In this document: in pieces, positions 53,515 through 61,533 of the stretch
Layout: each line of letters starts with the position of its first letter
Numbering within the stretch: position 1 is the first letter of the stretch
DNA from: an uncultured Angelakisella sp.
Lineage (GTDB): Bacteria > Bacillota > Clostridia > Oscillospirales > Ruminococcaceae
DNA length: 64,000 nucleotides
Direction of reading: 5' to 3'
NCBI GenBank assembly: GCA_910585525.1
Contig: CAJUFR010000003.1
Location: forward strand, 32,443 to 96,442
Translations under genes and position numbers: made by a program
Notes under the pieces: model-generated
What the model was told of the DNA's origin: nothing
Databases searched by the model: none
What the model saw: only the letters and a program-made list of their open reading frames with translations

Positions 53515-53543
53515 TTGACTTTATACTAACGTTAGTATATAAT
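53515..53543 (+). promoter_or_regulatory. strong promoter with a perfect operator palindrome in its spacer
   Basis: TTGACT (53515-53520), 17 nt, TATAAT (53538-53543). The spacer and start of the -10 box hold the perfect palindrome TATACTAACGTTAGTATA (53522-53539), the consensus of the two other sites. Drives the gene at 53656. A bound repressor would block polymerase directly. Confidence 0.8.
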
Positions 53544-53655
53544 AATAGACAGACAGGCCGGGACAACGCACTTGACGTTTCCACGGTCAGCGCGTAACAT
53601 ATAGGTGGGCGGTGCAAACCGCCGCCCGCCCCTACAAAAGAAAGGGGAAGTAATC

Positions 53656-53997
53656 ATGGAACACACGATAAAGCTTCATACCCGTGAGAATGGGCGGTTC
53701 GTTGAAAAAACCGTTTCAACTGATCGTTATTTCTCCATCGCTCCGTATCAGGAATACGACGACGACATTGACGAAACTTTCGTGCTTTCCGTCGTTGACC
53801 TGTATTATATGTGGCTCGAAATGAAAAACGGCGACAAAGTGTGCGGGGAACGCGGCTGGAAGTATCATTTCTACCATCACGAAATCAAGGTTGAACCTAA
53901 CCGTATGACGGGCAAGCCTGAATTTTTCGATTATGTCACCCCCGGCAAGGTCTACCGCCGCGGGAACAAGGTTTTCTTTAAGGCCGTGTCAGAATAG
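53656..53997 (+). CDS. island protein of unknown function (113 aa)
   Basis: Starts MEHTIKLHTRENGRFVEKTV and is acidic and aromatic-rich, with VDLYYMWLEMKNGDKV in the middle and a basic C-terminal strand (GKVYRRGNKVFFKAV). Soluble, no known motif. Good ribosome binding site (AAAGGGGAAG), strong controlled promoter at 53515 and terminator at 54026. Expression under the shared operator suggests an accessory or early function of the element. Confidence 0.6.
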   Translation: MEHTIKLHTRENGRFVEKTVSTDRYFSIAPYQEYDDDIDETFVLSVVDLYYMWLEMKNGDKVCGERGWKYHFYHHEIKVEPNRMTGKPEFFDYVTPGKVYRRGNKVFFKAVSE

Positions 53998-54025
53998 CGA
54001 ACTGCTGCCGAAATGCGCCAACACA

Positions 54026-54061
54026 AAAAGCCCGCCGGGGTCATTCCCCGACGGGCTTTGT
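54026..54061. terminator. terminator between 53656 gene and the lysis module
   Basis: AAAGCCCGCCGGGG (54027-54040) pairs with CCCCGACGGGCTTT (54046-54059) with a 5-nt loop; T- and A-runs on both sides suit converging genes. Confidence 0.88.
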
Positions 54062-54081
54062 TCTGTCCGAATCGGACGCGT

Positions 54082-54498
54082 TTAATTGTTGTTTTCCGGG
54101 TCGCCCTCTGTTTCAACAACGGTCGGGTCAATCCCGATTGCCAGCAGATTTTCCATGATGGCGGGCGTTTCGATGTAGCCTTTCAAGTTTTCGTTCGCGC
54201 CCCACGCCTGTTTTGCTTCCGCCAGCACGCTCTCGATCATCTTTTCAATGTCTTTCGCGGTGAAAAACAGTTTCAGCACCGCCGGGATTCTCTGATAAAT
54301 CCAGTCGGAAACGGCGGCGAACTTCAAAGAACCCGTGCCGCCGCCGAATTGCTTTTCGGCCTGTGTTACAAGGCTGAAAAGAATGTTTTTCAGCACCTTT
54401 GTTTCACCGCGCCGGATAAGAACGACAATCAGCGCAAGGAACACAAGGACAACCAGCACGCTGTCCCAATTCGCAAGCAGAAATTCAAGAATGTTCAT
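54082..54498 (-). CDS. LLH-type phage holin-like membrane protein
   Basis: A 138-residue protein with one N-terminal membrane segment (DSVLVVLVFLALIVVLIRRG, residues about 12-31) followed by an amphipathic helical domain with AEKQFGGGTGSLKFAAVSDW, a string typical of phage holins of the LL-H superfamily. It lies 17 nt downstream of the lysin gene in the same orientation, so lysin and holin form a lysis cassette. No other phage structural genes are present. Confidence 0.7.
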   Translation of the reverse strand: MNILEFLLANWDSVLVVLVFLALIVVLIRRGETKVLKNILFSLVTQAEKQFGGGTGSLKFAAVSDWIYQRIPAVLKLFFTAKDIEKMIESVLAEAKQAWGANENLKGYIETPAIMENLLAIGIDPTVVETEGDPENNN

Positions 54499-54515
54499 GT
54501 TTCTTCCCCTTTCTT

Positions 54516-55571
54516 TTAACCGATGACGGTACAGGCGGATTCAGGAACCCAGCCCAGCCCGTCCACGTGTACGCCGCACTTGCGGCCCGGATAGTAATAT
54601 TTGACCGTGTACGTTCCGTTCACGGTCTTTCCCCGCCCGTTGCCGTTGCTGTCCCGGTACAGGGGGCCGGAATACTTCACCCGTGCGCCGACGCGCATTT
54701 TCGGGGCCGGGGCGCTCCCGCCGCCGGAAACCGCTTGCACGTCCGCCGTGTCAACCCAGCCGTAAACGGTGGACCCGCCGCCGCTCTGCTTGATAAGGTG
54801 GTAAGGGTGCTTTGTTCCCTTTGCAATCGCCGTCACCTTTGCCGTTCCGGGCTTGCACGCCGGGCCGCTGGACGCATTCGCGTTCGTATAGTGACGATTG
54901 CCCGTAAAGCGCACCACGTCGCCCACGGAGAACGCAAGCGTGCCGGACGTATCAGGGAACCCCCCGGACGGTTTCGGCGTTCCTGTGCCGCCCTGTGCGC
55001 CCTGCTGGGGGCTTTCCGTGGTGTCATAGGTGATATAGGGCAATTTCCCGTGTTTGGTCCATTTGCGCCCGTTCATGCCGGAAATAGCGCCGATGTTCAA
55101 GCACGCCGTCACCTGTACGCAATTCTTGAAAGCCGGGGTGCATTCGATGACCTTTCCGCCGCCGATGTAAACGCCGATATGACCTTTCAGCCACACCGCT
55201 TCGCCGGGGACGATCTTTGAAAAGTCGGTCGATAGCCCCGAACACTTCGTAATCATGGTATCGGCTCCGATGTCGGGAACGCCGTTGACGGCATAGCCCG
55301 CGCCGCCGTAGGTTTTGGACGCGTTGCCGTTCCAGCCCCAAAGCACGCCTTTAATCAGGCACACGCAATCGAACCCGTAAACGGGCGGGTTCTGATTCGC
55401 CGCGGCCCGAATCATTGCCGTTCGTGCCGCTTGTTTGTTGTAGCTGTGATTCGTGCAATACCGGGACACGTTGCCCCCGGTCAGCGGCGCGCCAAAGCAC
55501 CCCATGACGTACAGGGTTTTATAATTGTCCACGATGTCTTGCAGTTTCTTGATAAATTCGGAAGCTTTCAT
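54516..55571 (-). CDS. phage-type lysin with NlpC/P60-like domain and SH3-like C-terminus
   Basis: A 351-residue peptidoglycan hydrolase. Residues 1-180 are CHAP/NlpC-like, with the Cys in YGFDCVCLIKGVLWGW and His in WLKGHIGVYIGGGKVIE. A Gly/Pro linker leads to two SH3-like units (LAFSVGDVVRFTGNRHYTN and MRVGARVKYSGPLYRDSNG) likely for wall binding. ATG at 55571 has AAGGAGGGGGC upstream. The frame is open further upstream through a glucosaminidase fragment, so a longer two-domain lysin with an internal start existed or may still be made. Confidence 0.75.
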   Translation of the reverse strand: MKASEFIKKLQDIVDNYKTLYVMGCFGAPLTGGNVSRYCTNHSYNKQAARTAMIRAAANQNPPVYGFDCVCLIKGVLWGWNGNASKTYGGAGYAVNGVPDIGADTMITKCSGLSTDFSKIVPGEAVWLKGHIGVYIGGGKVIECTPAFKNCVQVTACLNIGAISGMNGRKWTKHGKLPYITYDTTESPQQGAQGGTGTPKPSGGFPDTSGTLAFSVGDVVRFTGNRHYTNANASSGPACKPGTAKVTAIAKGTKHPYHLIKQSGGGSTVYGWVDTADVQAVSGGGSAPAPKMRVGARVKYSGPLYRDSNGNGRGKTVNGTYTVKYYYPGRKCGVHVDGLGWVPESACTVIG

Positions 55572-56021
55572 TTTGCCCCCTCCTTTCGCGTCTGCCGGGG
55601 TTTTGCCCCCGGCGGTGTCATTCTTCCCGCCGGACGTTTCGGGCCGTCCTGCGGGCTGTGTGGCGCTTCCTGCGCCGTCGTATGCGGTCAGGCCGTAAGA
55701 TTCGATAATCTGAATCAGCTTGTCCGCGTATTGCGGGTCCGTGGCATATCCCGCGGCCTTGATCGCCCGGCAAGCGGTTTTATAGTCCCGCTCCCCGATG
55801 ACGGCTTTATACCGCGCGGCCCCGGTCAGCAACGCCGAATGATCGGCGACGCTCTCCGCCCAGCTTCCGTAAGCCCTGAAAAGGGCCGTCACGGTCGTAA
55901 AGGTTGCGCCGTCGTAACACTCTTGCGTTTTCGCGCTGTAAACCCGGCCTTTCCACGATGACCCGGCCTTGATTCCGAAAAGGGCGTTCGCCTTGACCGT
56001 CAAGCCGGATTTTCCCCAACC
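55572..56021 (-). pseudogene. truncated glucosaminidase domain in frame with the lysin
   Basis: Encodes WGKSGLTVKANALFGIKAGS and on to KLIQIIESYGLTAYD, the second half of a LytG/FlgJ-type N-acetylglucosaminidase, then a Gly/Thr linker that leads in frame to the lysin start. The first half with the catalytic Glu is missing. Upstream the frame runs into another gene read in a different frame. The junction near 56015-56021 looks like a deletion that joined two genes. Confidence 0.65.
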
Positions 56022-56260
56022 GCCGCCGTCTGGAACGTGTCTGCAATCTTGCCGTATGAATCCCAGCCGTTCAATTTCTCCCATGCTTCCGAAAAGAAAA
56101 CAAGTTCGTTCGCAAGTTCTCCGTCGTCGCCGTAATCCGCGGGTTCGTCCTGATAGCAATAGTCGCTTACGAACGCTTCAATTTCTTCTATAATCAGTTC
56201 ACCGCGCCCGCCGTCGATGTCCTCCCATGACAACTGTTCCGGCTTGAAAATGCACCCCAT
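56000..56260 (-). CDS. acidic island protein, 3' end probably lost in a deletion
   Basis: An 86-residue reading from ATG 56260 (AAAGGTGG upstream). It starts MGCIFKPEQLSWEDID and is very acidic (EEIEAFVSDYCYQDEPADYG). The last residues (AVGENPA) fall in the glucosaminidase fragment read out of frame, so the natural C-terminus is probably missing after about residue 80. No family recognised. Confidence 0.55.
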   Translation of the reverse strand: MGCIFKPEQLSWEDIDGGRGELIIEEIEAFVSDYCYQDEPADYGDDGELANELVFFSEAWEKLNGWDSYGKIADTFQTAAVGENPA

Positions 56261-56312
56261 GTTTACCACCTTTCCGGGCGGGCGCGGCGGCTGTCCGCCG
56301 CGCCCTTGCCCC

Positions 56313-57140
56313 TTATTCGTACACCTGATACAAGTTGCCGTTCGTCCAAAGCCATGTCATGTGGGCGCAATCAAAGCGGATAAACTGCCAATCGGTCGCG
56401 TCATAATACGGGGTTCCGATGATACGCACCCGGCTGGCTTCAAAGCCCCATTCTTCGCAAACCTCGACGCGCGCCCGCTCTTCCGAAATTTCCGTTCCGC
56501 AATTATTGACCAGCCATTTGCCGGGGGCTTCCTCATAGGCAACGACGGCTTCCGGCTTCCGCAAGCACCATGTATAGACCGCATATTGCATAACGTCGCC
56601 GGGGGTCAGCTTCTTTTCCTGAACAAGCCGCACAAGCGTTTCGTACAGCTTCGCCGTGTCCAGCGCCTTGTCCCACTTCACGCGGCTTTTAATCTCCGCG
56701 TCGAACTCTTCCGCCGTCACCAAGATTCCGTGGCTGGCTTTCCATGACCGATCATACCCGGCTTTCAATTCCTCTTCCGTGTCGTACAGATACCCGCGGT
56801 CAAGAATGAATTTTTCAAAGTCGTTCAGCTTTGAAAAGTCCTGCGTCGTGGTCCTGATCTTGTCCGACAACAATTCGCCGTAACCGGGGACCCGCTCCGT
56901 TGTTACGGGGGCGGCGGGGGCTTCTGCCCGCTCGTTTTCGTCGTAAATCCGGCTTTCGGGGTGCTTGTCGCTCCAAAACTCGACGCGCCCGCCGTCGTTT
57001 ACTTCGTAGAACGTCCCGCGCTCCGTCGTGTAGGTCTTGCGGATTGTGGACCCCTCCAGCGTCGAATCCTCTTTGTACTGAACGCCGCCGATGATTTCGG
57101 CTTTCGCGGCTTCGTACTCTTCAAAAGAAACGTGTGTCAT
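56313..57140 (-). CDS. island protein of unknown function (275 aa)
   Basis: Starts MTHVSFEEYEAAKAEIIGGV and has charged, soluble, alpha/beta sequence with repeated aromatic pairs (TFYEVNDGGRVEFWSDKHP, LVNNCGTEISEERARVEVCE, DWQFIRFDCAHMTWLW). No known motif; resembles the style of hypothetical proteins in Clostridial conjugative elements. The start at 57140 has GGGAGGGCGC upstream. It is the rightmost gene of the island; 57141-57234 holds only its leader. Confidence 0.6.
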   Translation of the reverse strand: MTHVSFEEYEAAKAEIIGGVQYKEDSTLEGSTIRKTYTTERGTFYEVNDGGRVEFWSDKHPESRIYDENERAEAPAAPVTTERVPGYGELLSDKIRTTTQDFSKLNDFEKFILDRGYLYDTEEELKAGYDRSWKASHGILVTAEEFDAEIKSRVKWDKALDTAKLYETLVRLVQEKKLTPGDVMQYAVYTWCLRKPEAVVAYEEAPGKWLVNNCGTEISEERARVEVCEEWGFEASRVRIIGTPYYDATDWQFIRFDCAHMTWLWTNGNLYQVYE

Positions 57141-57234
57141 TTTTGCGCCCTCCCTTGTATTTTCCGGCCCTTTGTGGTATAAAAAAATAAATGCGTCGGG
57201 ACCGTTCCGCACCCTTTCGGGTGGGTTCGTGTCC

Positions 57235-57260
57235 TTTCGCATTTAATAATACAAGCCGCG
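57235..57260 (-). repeat. right terminal inverted repeat of the island
   Basis: Complement reads CGCGGCTTGTATTATT then AAATGCGAAA going inward, matching the left end at the same distance from the direct repeat. Confidence 0.65.
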
Positions 57261-57275
57261 CGCTAAAACTATTTT
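57261..57275. repeat. right 15-bp direct repeat
   Basis: CGCTAAAACTATTTT, identical to 50759-50773. It is followed 11 nt later by the rpmB promoter. Confidence 0.82.
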
Positions 57276-57286
57276 AGAAAAAACCC

Positions 57287-57315
57287 TTGCTTTTCCTCCG
57301 TCTATCTGATAAAAT
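57287..57315 (+). promoter_or_regulatory. rpmB promoter
   Basis: TTGCTT (57287-57292), 17 nt, TAAAAT (57310-57315), about 63 nt before the rpmB ATG. The island lies just upstream and leaves it intact. Confidence 0.7.
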
Positions 57316-57377
57316 ACTACTGTTACTTTACCGGCAGCCCTCCCAGGCCGCCCGGCTCAAAAAGGAGGTGCAGACAC

Positions 57378-57566
57378 ATGGCAAAATGCGACATCTGCGG
57401 CAAGGGCGTGACCTTTGGCATTCAGGTCTCCCACTCCCACAGAAGATCCAACCGTACCTGGAAGCCTAACGTAAGACGTGTAAAGGCGATCGTTGACGGG
57501 TCCCCCCGACACATCTACGCCTGCACCCGGTGCTTGCGTTCCGGCAAGGTCCAGCGCGCCCTGTAA
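57378..57566 (+). CDS. rpmB: 50S ribosomal protein L28 (zinc form)
   Basis: A 62-residue ribosomal protein. MAKCDICGKGVTFGIQVSHS and HRRSNRTWKPN are the family start; two CxxC pairs (Cys4/Cys7 and Cys49/Cys52) show the zinc-binding C+ form. AAAGGAGGTGC precedes the ATG. Confidence 0.96.
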   Translation: MAKCDICGKGVTFGIQVSHSHRRSNRTWKPNVRRVKAIVDGSPRHIYACTRCLRSGKVQRAL

Positions 57567-57642
57567 GGACCCGTTCCAACGTTCCCGGCAGCTGTCCGGG
57601 GGCCGGACCGGCTCTGAACCAAGTTGAAGGTGCCCACCAAAT

Positions 57643-57674
57643 GCCCCCGGCTGTTGCAGTCCGGGGGCGTTTTC
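57643..57674 (+). terminator. terminator after rpmB
   Basis: GCCCCCGG (57643-57650) and CCGGGGGC (57661-57668), followed by GTTTTC, 77 nt after the rpmB stop. Confidence 0.8.
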
Positions 57675-57707
57675 ATACCATTGTGATAACGAAAGGAGCG
57701 GCAGCGT

Positions 57708-58550
57708 ATGACGGGACAGGTGAAGCGGATGGGATTGGTGCTCTCCGGGGGCGGGGCCAAGGGGGCTTACCAGGCCGGGGTGTTCCAGGCGATGGAGGAG
57801 GCGGGCCTCTGCCCCCGGGTGGAGGCCATCTCCGGCTGCTCCATCGGGGCGATGAACGCCCTGCTCTTTGCCACCGGGGACCCGGCGCTGTGGCGGCAGG
57901 CGTGGGAGGAGAGCGACTTCGGGGCGATGGGGGGCGGCGGCGTCACCCCCGCCCGGATGGAGATGCTGGCCCTCCAGGCCACCCAGGCCGGCGGCCTGGA
58001 GCGGTACCTCCAGGGGGAGTGGCTGCTGCCCCTGGACCCCCTGCGGCAGCTGGCCCGGCAGGTGGCCAGCCCGGAGAAGCTGGCCCTGGGGCGGCCCCGG
58101 ATCTCGGTCTGCGCCTACCAGCTGGAGGCGGAGGAGCCCCGGTATTTTTGGCTGGAGGGGCGGCCCCTGGACCAGGTGGTGGAACTGGCGGCGGCCTCCA
58201 GCGCCCTGCCGGTGGCCTTCCCCCCGGTGGAGTTCCAGGGCAAGCACTACTGCGACGGCGGGGCAACGCCCCCCTACTGCGGCAAAAACAACGCCGATAA
58301 GGTGCCGTTGGCCCCCCTGGCCGGGCTGGGGCTGGATGTGATCCTGGTGGTCTACCTTACCGGGCGGGACCGGGTGGACCGGGGACTGCTGCCGCCGGGG
58401 ACCCGGCTGCTGGAGCTCTACCCCTCCCAGCCGCTGGAGCCCGCCCCCAGCGCCGGGACCATGGACTTTTCCCGCCCTCACATCCGCTGGCGCCGGGAAC
58501 TGGGGCTGGAGGACGGGCGGCGGTTTTTGAAGGAACAGCTAGGTGTGTAA
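57708..58550 (+). CDS. patatin-like phospholipase
   Basis: A 280-residue acyl hydrolase. The oxyanion loop LSGGGAKGAYQAG, nucleophile elbow ISGCSIGAMN (Ser45) and the catalytic dyad partner YCDGG (Asp183) are all visible. Cytoplasmic; no signal peptide. Clostridial members probably act on membrane lipids. The stop lies 16 nt before rapZ, so both may be co-transcribed. Confidence 0.88.
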   Translation: MTGQVKRMGLVLSGGGAKGAYQAGVFQAMEEAGLCPRVEAISGCSIGAMNALLFATGDPALWRQAWEESDFGAMGGGGVTPARMEMLALQATQAGGLERYLQGEWLLPLDPLRQLARQVASPEKLALGRPRISVCAYQLEAEEPRYFWLEGRPLDQVVELAAASSALPVAFPPVEFQGKHYCDGGATPPYCGKNNADKVPLAPLAGLGLDVILVVYLTGRDRVDRGLLPPGTRLLELYPSQPLEPAPSAGTMDFSRPHIRWRRELGLEDGRRFLKEQLGV

Positions 58551-58566
58551 GGAGGAGATCATCACC

Positions 58567-59442
58567 ATGGAACTCATCATCGTCACCGGAATGTCCGGGG
58601 CCGGCAAGTCCCGGGTCATCAATGCCCTGGAGGACCTGGGGTATTTCTGCGTGGACAACGTGCCCCCGCTGATGCTGGAGAAGTTCGCCCAGCTGGGCCA
58701 GTCCTCCCAGGGGAGCGCCCAGAAGATGGCGGTGGTGGTGGACGCCCGGGGGGGAGAGATGTTCGCCGACTTCACCGGGGCGCTGGACCGGCTGCGCCAG
58801 GACGGCTTCCCCTTCCGCCTCCTCTTTTTGGACGCCGACGACGAGACGCTTCTGCGCCGGTACAAGGAGGGACGCCGCCGCCACCCCCTGCTGGAGCGCA
58901 CCGCCCTCACCATCGAGGACGCCATCCGCCGGGAACGGGAACTGCTCCGCCCCGCCCGGCAGGAGGCCGACTTCTACTTCGACACCAGCCTTACCACCCC
59001 CGCCCAGCTGCGGGAGCGGGTGGTCCAGACCTTCTTGGAAAGCCCCGCCCAAGGGATGCTGGTGCAAAGCATCTCCTTCGGCTTCAAAAACGGCCTGCCC
59101 AAGGAGGCGGACCTGGTGTTCGACGTGCGGTGCCTCCCCAACCCCTTCTATGTCCCGGAACTCCGGGACCACACCGGCCTGGAGGCCCCGGTCCGGGACT
59201 ATGTCATGGCCGCCCCCCAAAGCCAGGAACTGCTCCGCCGCCTTTATGAACTGGTGGACTTCCTCATCCCCCTTTACCTGCGGGAGGGGAAGAGCCAGCT
59301 GACCATCGCCATGGGCTGCACCGGGGGGCGCCACCGCTCGGTGGCCTTTGCCCAGGCCATGGGGGAGCACCTCCAGGCCCAGGGGCTGCCGGTGGCCATC
59401 ACCCACCGGGACAAGGACCGGACCAACCACGGGACGGGCTGA
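58567..59442 (+). CDS. rapZ: RNase adapter RapZ (YvcJ-like nucleotide-binding protein)
   Basis: A 291-residue P-loop protein. Walker A GMSGAGKS (residues 8-15), YFCVDNVPP, VVDARGGEMF, LFLDADDETLLRRYKEGRR, LVFDVRCLPNPFY and the C-terminal GCTGGRHRSVA are the family signatures. RapZ tunes GlmS expression via RNase E in E. coli; Firmicute YvcJ binds nucleotides with a role in competence or wall metabolism. The usual yvcK and whiA neighbours are absent. Confidence 0.94.
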   Translation: MELIIVTGMSGAGKSRVINALEDLGYFCVDNVPPLMLEKFAQLGQSSQGSAQKMAVVVDARGGEMFADFTGALDRLRQDGFPFRLLFLDADDETLLRRYKEGRRRHPLLERTALTIEDAIRRERELLRPARQEADFYFDTSLTTPAQLRERVVQTFLESPAQGMLVQSISFGFKNGLPKEADLVFDVRCLPNPFYVPELRDHTGLEAPVRDYVMAAPQSQELLRRLYELVDFLIPLYLREGKSQLTIAMGCTGGRHRSVAFAQAMGEHLQAQGLPVAITHRDKDRTNHGTG

Positions 59443-59474
59443 ACAGACGGTTGCGAAAGACCGGAGGTCGAAGG

Positions 59475-61043
59475 ATGAACGGAAAACCAAAAAAGAGAGA
59501 GACCATCACCAAAAAGCTGTTCCAGCTGCTGTTCCACCGGGTGGTGCTGGTGGGGCTGGCCATCCTGGCCCAGCTGGCTATCCTGCTGGTGATGCTGCTG
59601 CGGTTCCAGGAGTATTTCGTCTACTTCTACGCCATCAGCATCACCGTCAGCGTGGCGGCGGTGCTGTACATCATCAACAACCGCAGCAACCCCGCCTACA
59701 AGATCGCCTGGATCATCCCCATCCTGCTGGTGCCGGTGTTCGGCGGCATCTTCTACCTGATGCTGGGCGGCAACCAGGTGAGCCGCAAGGAGCAGCGCAG
59801 GCTGATGGAGATGGGGAAAAACTTTGAGGGCATCCACCAGATATCCCTGTCCCGGGACGTGGACCTGAAAAAGGAGAGCGCCGACGCCTACAACCAGTCG
59901 GAGTACATCCGGCGGATCACCGGCGCGCCCCCCTACCAGAACACCTCGGTGGAGTACCTTCCCCTGGGGGAGATCAAGTTCGCCCGGATGCTGGAGGAAC
60001 TGGAGAAGGCGGAGCACTATATCTTTTTGGAATACTTCATCATCCAGGAGGGGAGGATGTGGGACCCCATCCTGGAGGTGCTGGAGCGCAAAGCCAAGGC
60101 CGGTCTGGACGTCCGGGTGATGTACGACGACCTGGGCTGCATGATGACGCTGCCGCCCCACTACAAGCGGGTGCTGGAGGAGAAGGGCATCCGGTGCTGC
60201 GTCTTTAACCCCTTCGTGCCGGTGCTCTCCAGCCGGCTGAACAACCGGGACCATCGGAAGATCTGCGTCATCGACGGCCACACCGGCTTCACCGGCGGCA
60301 TCAACCTGGCGGACGAGTACATCAACGCCTACCCCAAGCACGGCCACTGGAAGGACACGGCGGTGCTGCTGCGTGGCGACGCGGTGTGGAGCCTCACCCT
60401 GATGTTCCTTTCCCTGTGGGACTACGTCCGGGGGACCCGGGATGACTACGCCCTCTACCACCCCCGGCGGTACCAGCGGGAGCCGGTGGCCAGCGACGGG
60501 GTGGTGCAGCCCTACACCGACAGCCCCCTGGACGACGAGGCGGTGGGGGAGACGGTGTACCTGAACCTCATCAACAAGGCGGACCGGTATGTCTACATCA
60601 CCACCCCCTACCTCATCATCAGCAGCGAGATGATCACGGCGCTGGCCACGGCGGCCAAGTCGGGGCTGGACGTGCGGATCATTACCCCCCACGTGGCGGA
60701 CAAATGGTATGTCCACGCGGTGACACGGGCCTACTACGAGGTGCTGATCGAAGCGGGGGTGCGCATCTACGAGTACACGCCGGGGTTCATCCACGCCAAG
60801 ACCTTCACGGTGGACGACGAGTACGGGGTGGTGGGGACCATCAACCTGGACTTTCGGAGTTTGTACCTGCACTTCGAGTGCGCGGCGTGGCTGTACCGGT
60901 GCAGCTGCATCCCGAAGATGCGGGAGGACTTCATGCAGACGCTGGCGGTGAGCCAGGAGGTGACACTGGAGGAGTGCCGGGGGGTGGGGCTGGTGACACG
61001 GGTGGTACGGAGCGTTTTGCGGGTGTTTGCTCCGCTGATGTAG
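59475..61043 (+). CDS. cls: cardiolipin synthase (phospholipase D family)
   Basis: A 522-residue membrane enzyme that joins two phosphatidylglycerols. Two N-terminal membrane segments (about residues 18-45 and 75-100) precede two PLD domains with HKD motifs: HRKICVIDG (near residue 260) and HAKTFTVDDEYG (near 440). ATG at 59475 has GGAGG 7 nt upstream; the in-frame TTG at 59451 is less likely. Confidence 0.93.
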   Translation: MNGKPKKRETITKKLFQLLFHRVVLVGLAILAQLAILLVMLLRFQEYFVYFYAISITVSVAAVLYIINNRSNPAYKIAWIIPILLVPVFGGIFYLMLGGNQVSRKEQRRLMEMGKNFEGIHQISLSRDVDLKKESADAYNQSEYIRRITGAPPYQNTSVEYLPLGEIKFARMLEELEKAEHYIFLEYFIIQEGRMWDPILEVLERKAKAGLDVRVMYDDLGCMMTLPPHYKRVLEEKGIRCCVFNPFVPVLSSRLNNRDHRKICVIDGHTGFTGGINLADEYINAYPKHGHWKDTAVLLRGDAVWSLTLMFLSLWDYVRGTRDDYALYHPRRYQREPVASDGVVQPYTDSPLDDEAVGETVYLNLINKADRYVYITTPYLIISSEMITALATAAKSGLDVRIITPHVADKWYVHAVTRAYYEVLIEAGVRIYEYTPGFIHAKTFTVDDEYGVVGTINLDFRSLYLHFECAAWLYRCSCIPKMREDFMQTLAVSQEVTLEECRGVGLVTRVVRSVLRVFAPLM

Positions 61044-61046
61044 GTT

Positions 61047-61190
61047 TTTTCCTCTGTGGTTTCTGGCTTTTAAAACAGCCTGTTCACCGGTACGGTGGGC
61101 GGGCTTTTCCTTTTTGGGGCTGGGTCCTTTCTGTGCATTTACCTGTTATTCTAAAAGCCAGGAAAGGACCCAGCCCCAAAAAGGAAGCCC
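61047..61190. repeat. terminator hairpin plus large inverted repeat, dispersed family 2, copy 2
   Basis: First a terminator-like hairpin GCCTGTTCA/TGGGCGGGC (61078-61104) followed by TTTTCC. Then long arms: CTTTTTGGGGCTGGGTCCTTT and its near-perfect complement AAAGGACCCAGCCCCAAAAAG (61109-61129 and 61163-61183), about 30 nt apart. TTGGGGCT-GGTCCTTTC and CCTGTTATT recur in copy 1; the hairpin recurs at 63718-63750. Confidence 0.72.
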
Positions 61191-61193
61191 ACG

Positions 61194-61222
61194 TGGACAA
61201 TCCCCCCCGCCTATGCTATAAT
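61194..61222 (+). promoter_or_regulatory. promoter of the DUF3781/DUF6273/mtaB set
   Basis: TGGACA (61194-61199), 17 nt, TATAAT (61217-61222), 30 nt before the start of the DUF3781-like gene and immediately after repeat copy 2. Confidence 0.7.
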
Positions 61223-61251
61223 AACGAAAAAAAGAGAGAAAGCCAACCACC

Positions 61252-61533
61252 ATGCCAAACAACACAGAAAAGACCCCCCACCTGTTAAAAACCCTCCCGC
61301 TGCTGCGAACCACCCCCCTGGGCGCCTGCCGCATCCGGGACAACCTCTCCCTGGGGGAGGGGACCGACCCGGTGGCCTGGTGCCGGGCCGCCATCTCTGA
61401 CCCGGAGACGGCCATTTCCCGGCGAGGGAAGAACTGGTACGCCACCACGGCTGATTGTATCATCACCGTAAACGCCAGGAGCCACACCATCATCACCGCC
61501 CACCGGCGGGGGTCAAAAGGAGACGCCAAATGA
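61252..61533 (+). CDS. DUF3781-like small protein
   Basis: A 93-residue protein. RIRDNLSLGEGTDPVAWCRA, ISRRGKNWYATTADCIITVN and ARSHTIITAHR match the DUF3781 pattern of short Firmicute proteins with unknown function. It overlaps the next gene by 4 nt (ATGA). Confidence 0.75.
   Translation: MPNNTEKTPHLLKTLPLLRTTPLGACRIRDNLSLGEGTDPVAWCRAAISDPETAISRRGKNWYATTADCIITVNARSHTIITAHRRGSKGDAK

Larger units (their letters stand above)
50759..57275. mobile_element. 6.5-kb foreign island bounded by 15-bp direct repeats and terminal inverted repeats
   Basis: Bounded by CGCTAAAACTATTTT at 50759-50773 and 57261-57275. Just inside both copies lies a 26-bp imperfect inverted repeat starting CGC and ending AAATGCGAAA after exactly 16 nt. 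The inside has much lower GC and different codon choice from the flanks. Contents: IS30-type transposase, XRE regulator, lipoprotein, small RHH-like protein, unknown proteins, and a decayed phage lysis module. No integrase is seen. Outside the repeat the right flank continues into the rpmB promoter, so the insertion lies between host genes. Confidence 0.8.

Noticed and set aside
56021..56159. N-terminal extension of the lysin beyond the glucosaminidase fragment
   Set aside because: This stretch is the other reading frame of the acidic island protein gene and shows no domain similarity; starts there lack ribosome binding sites.
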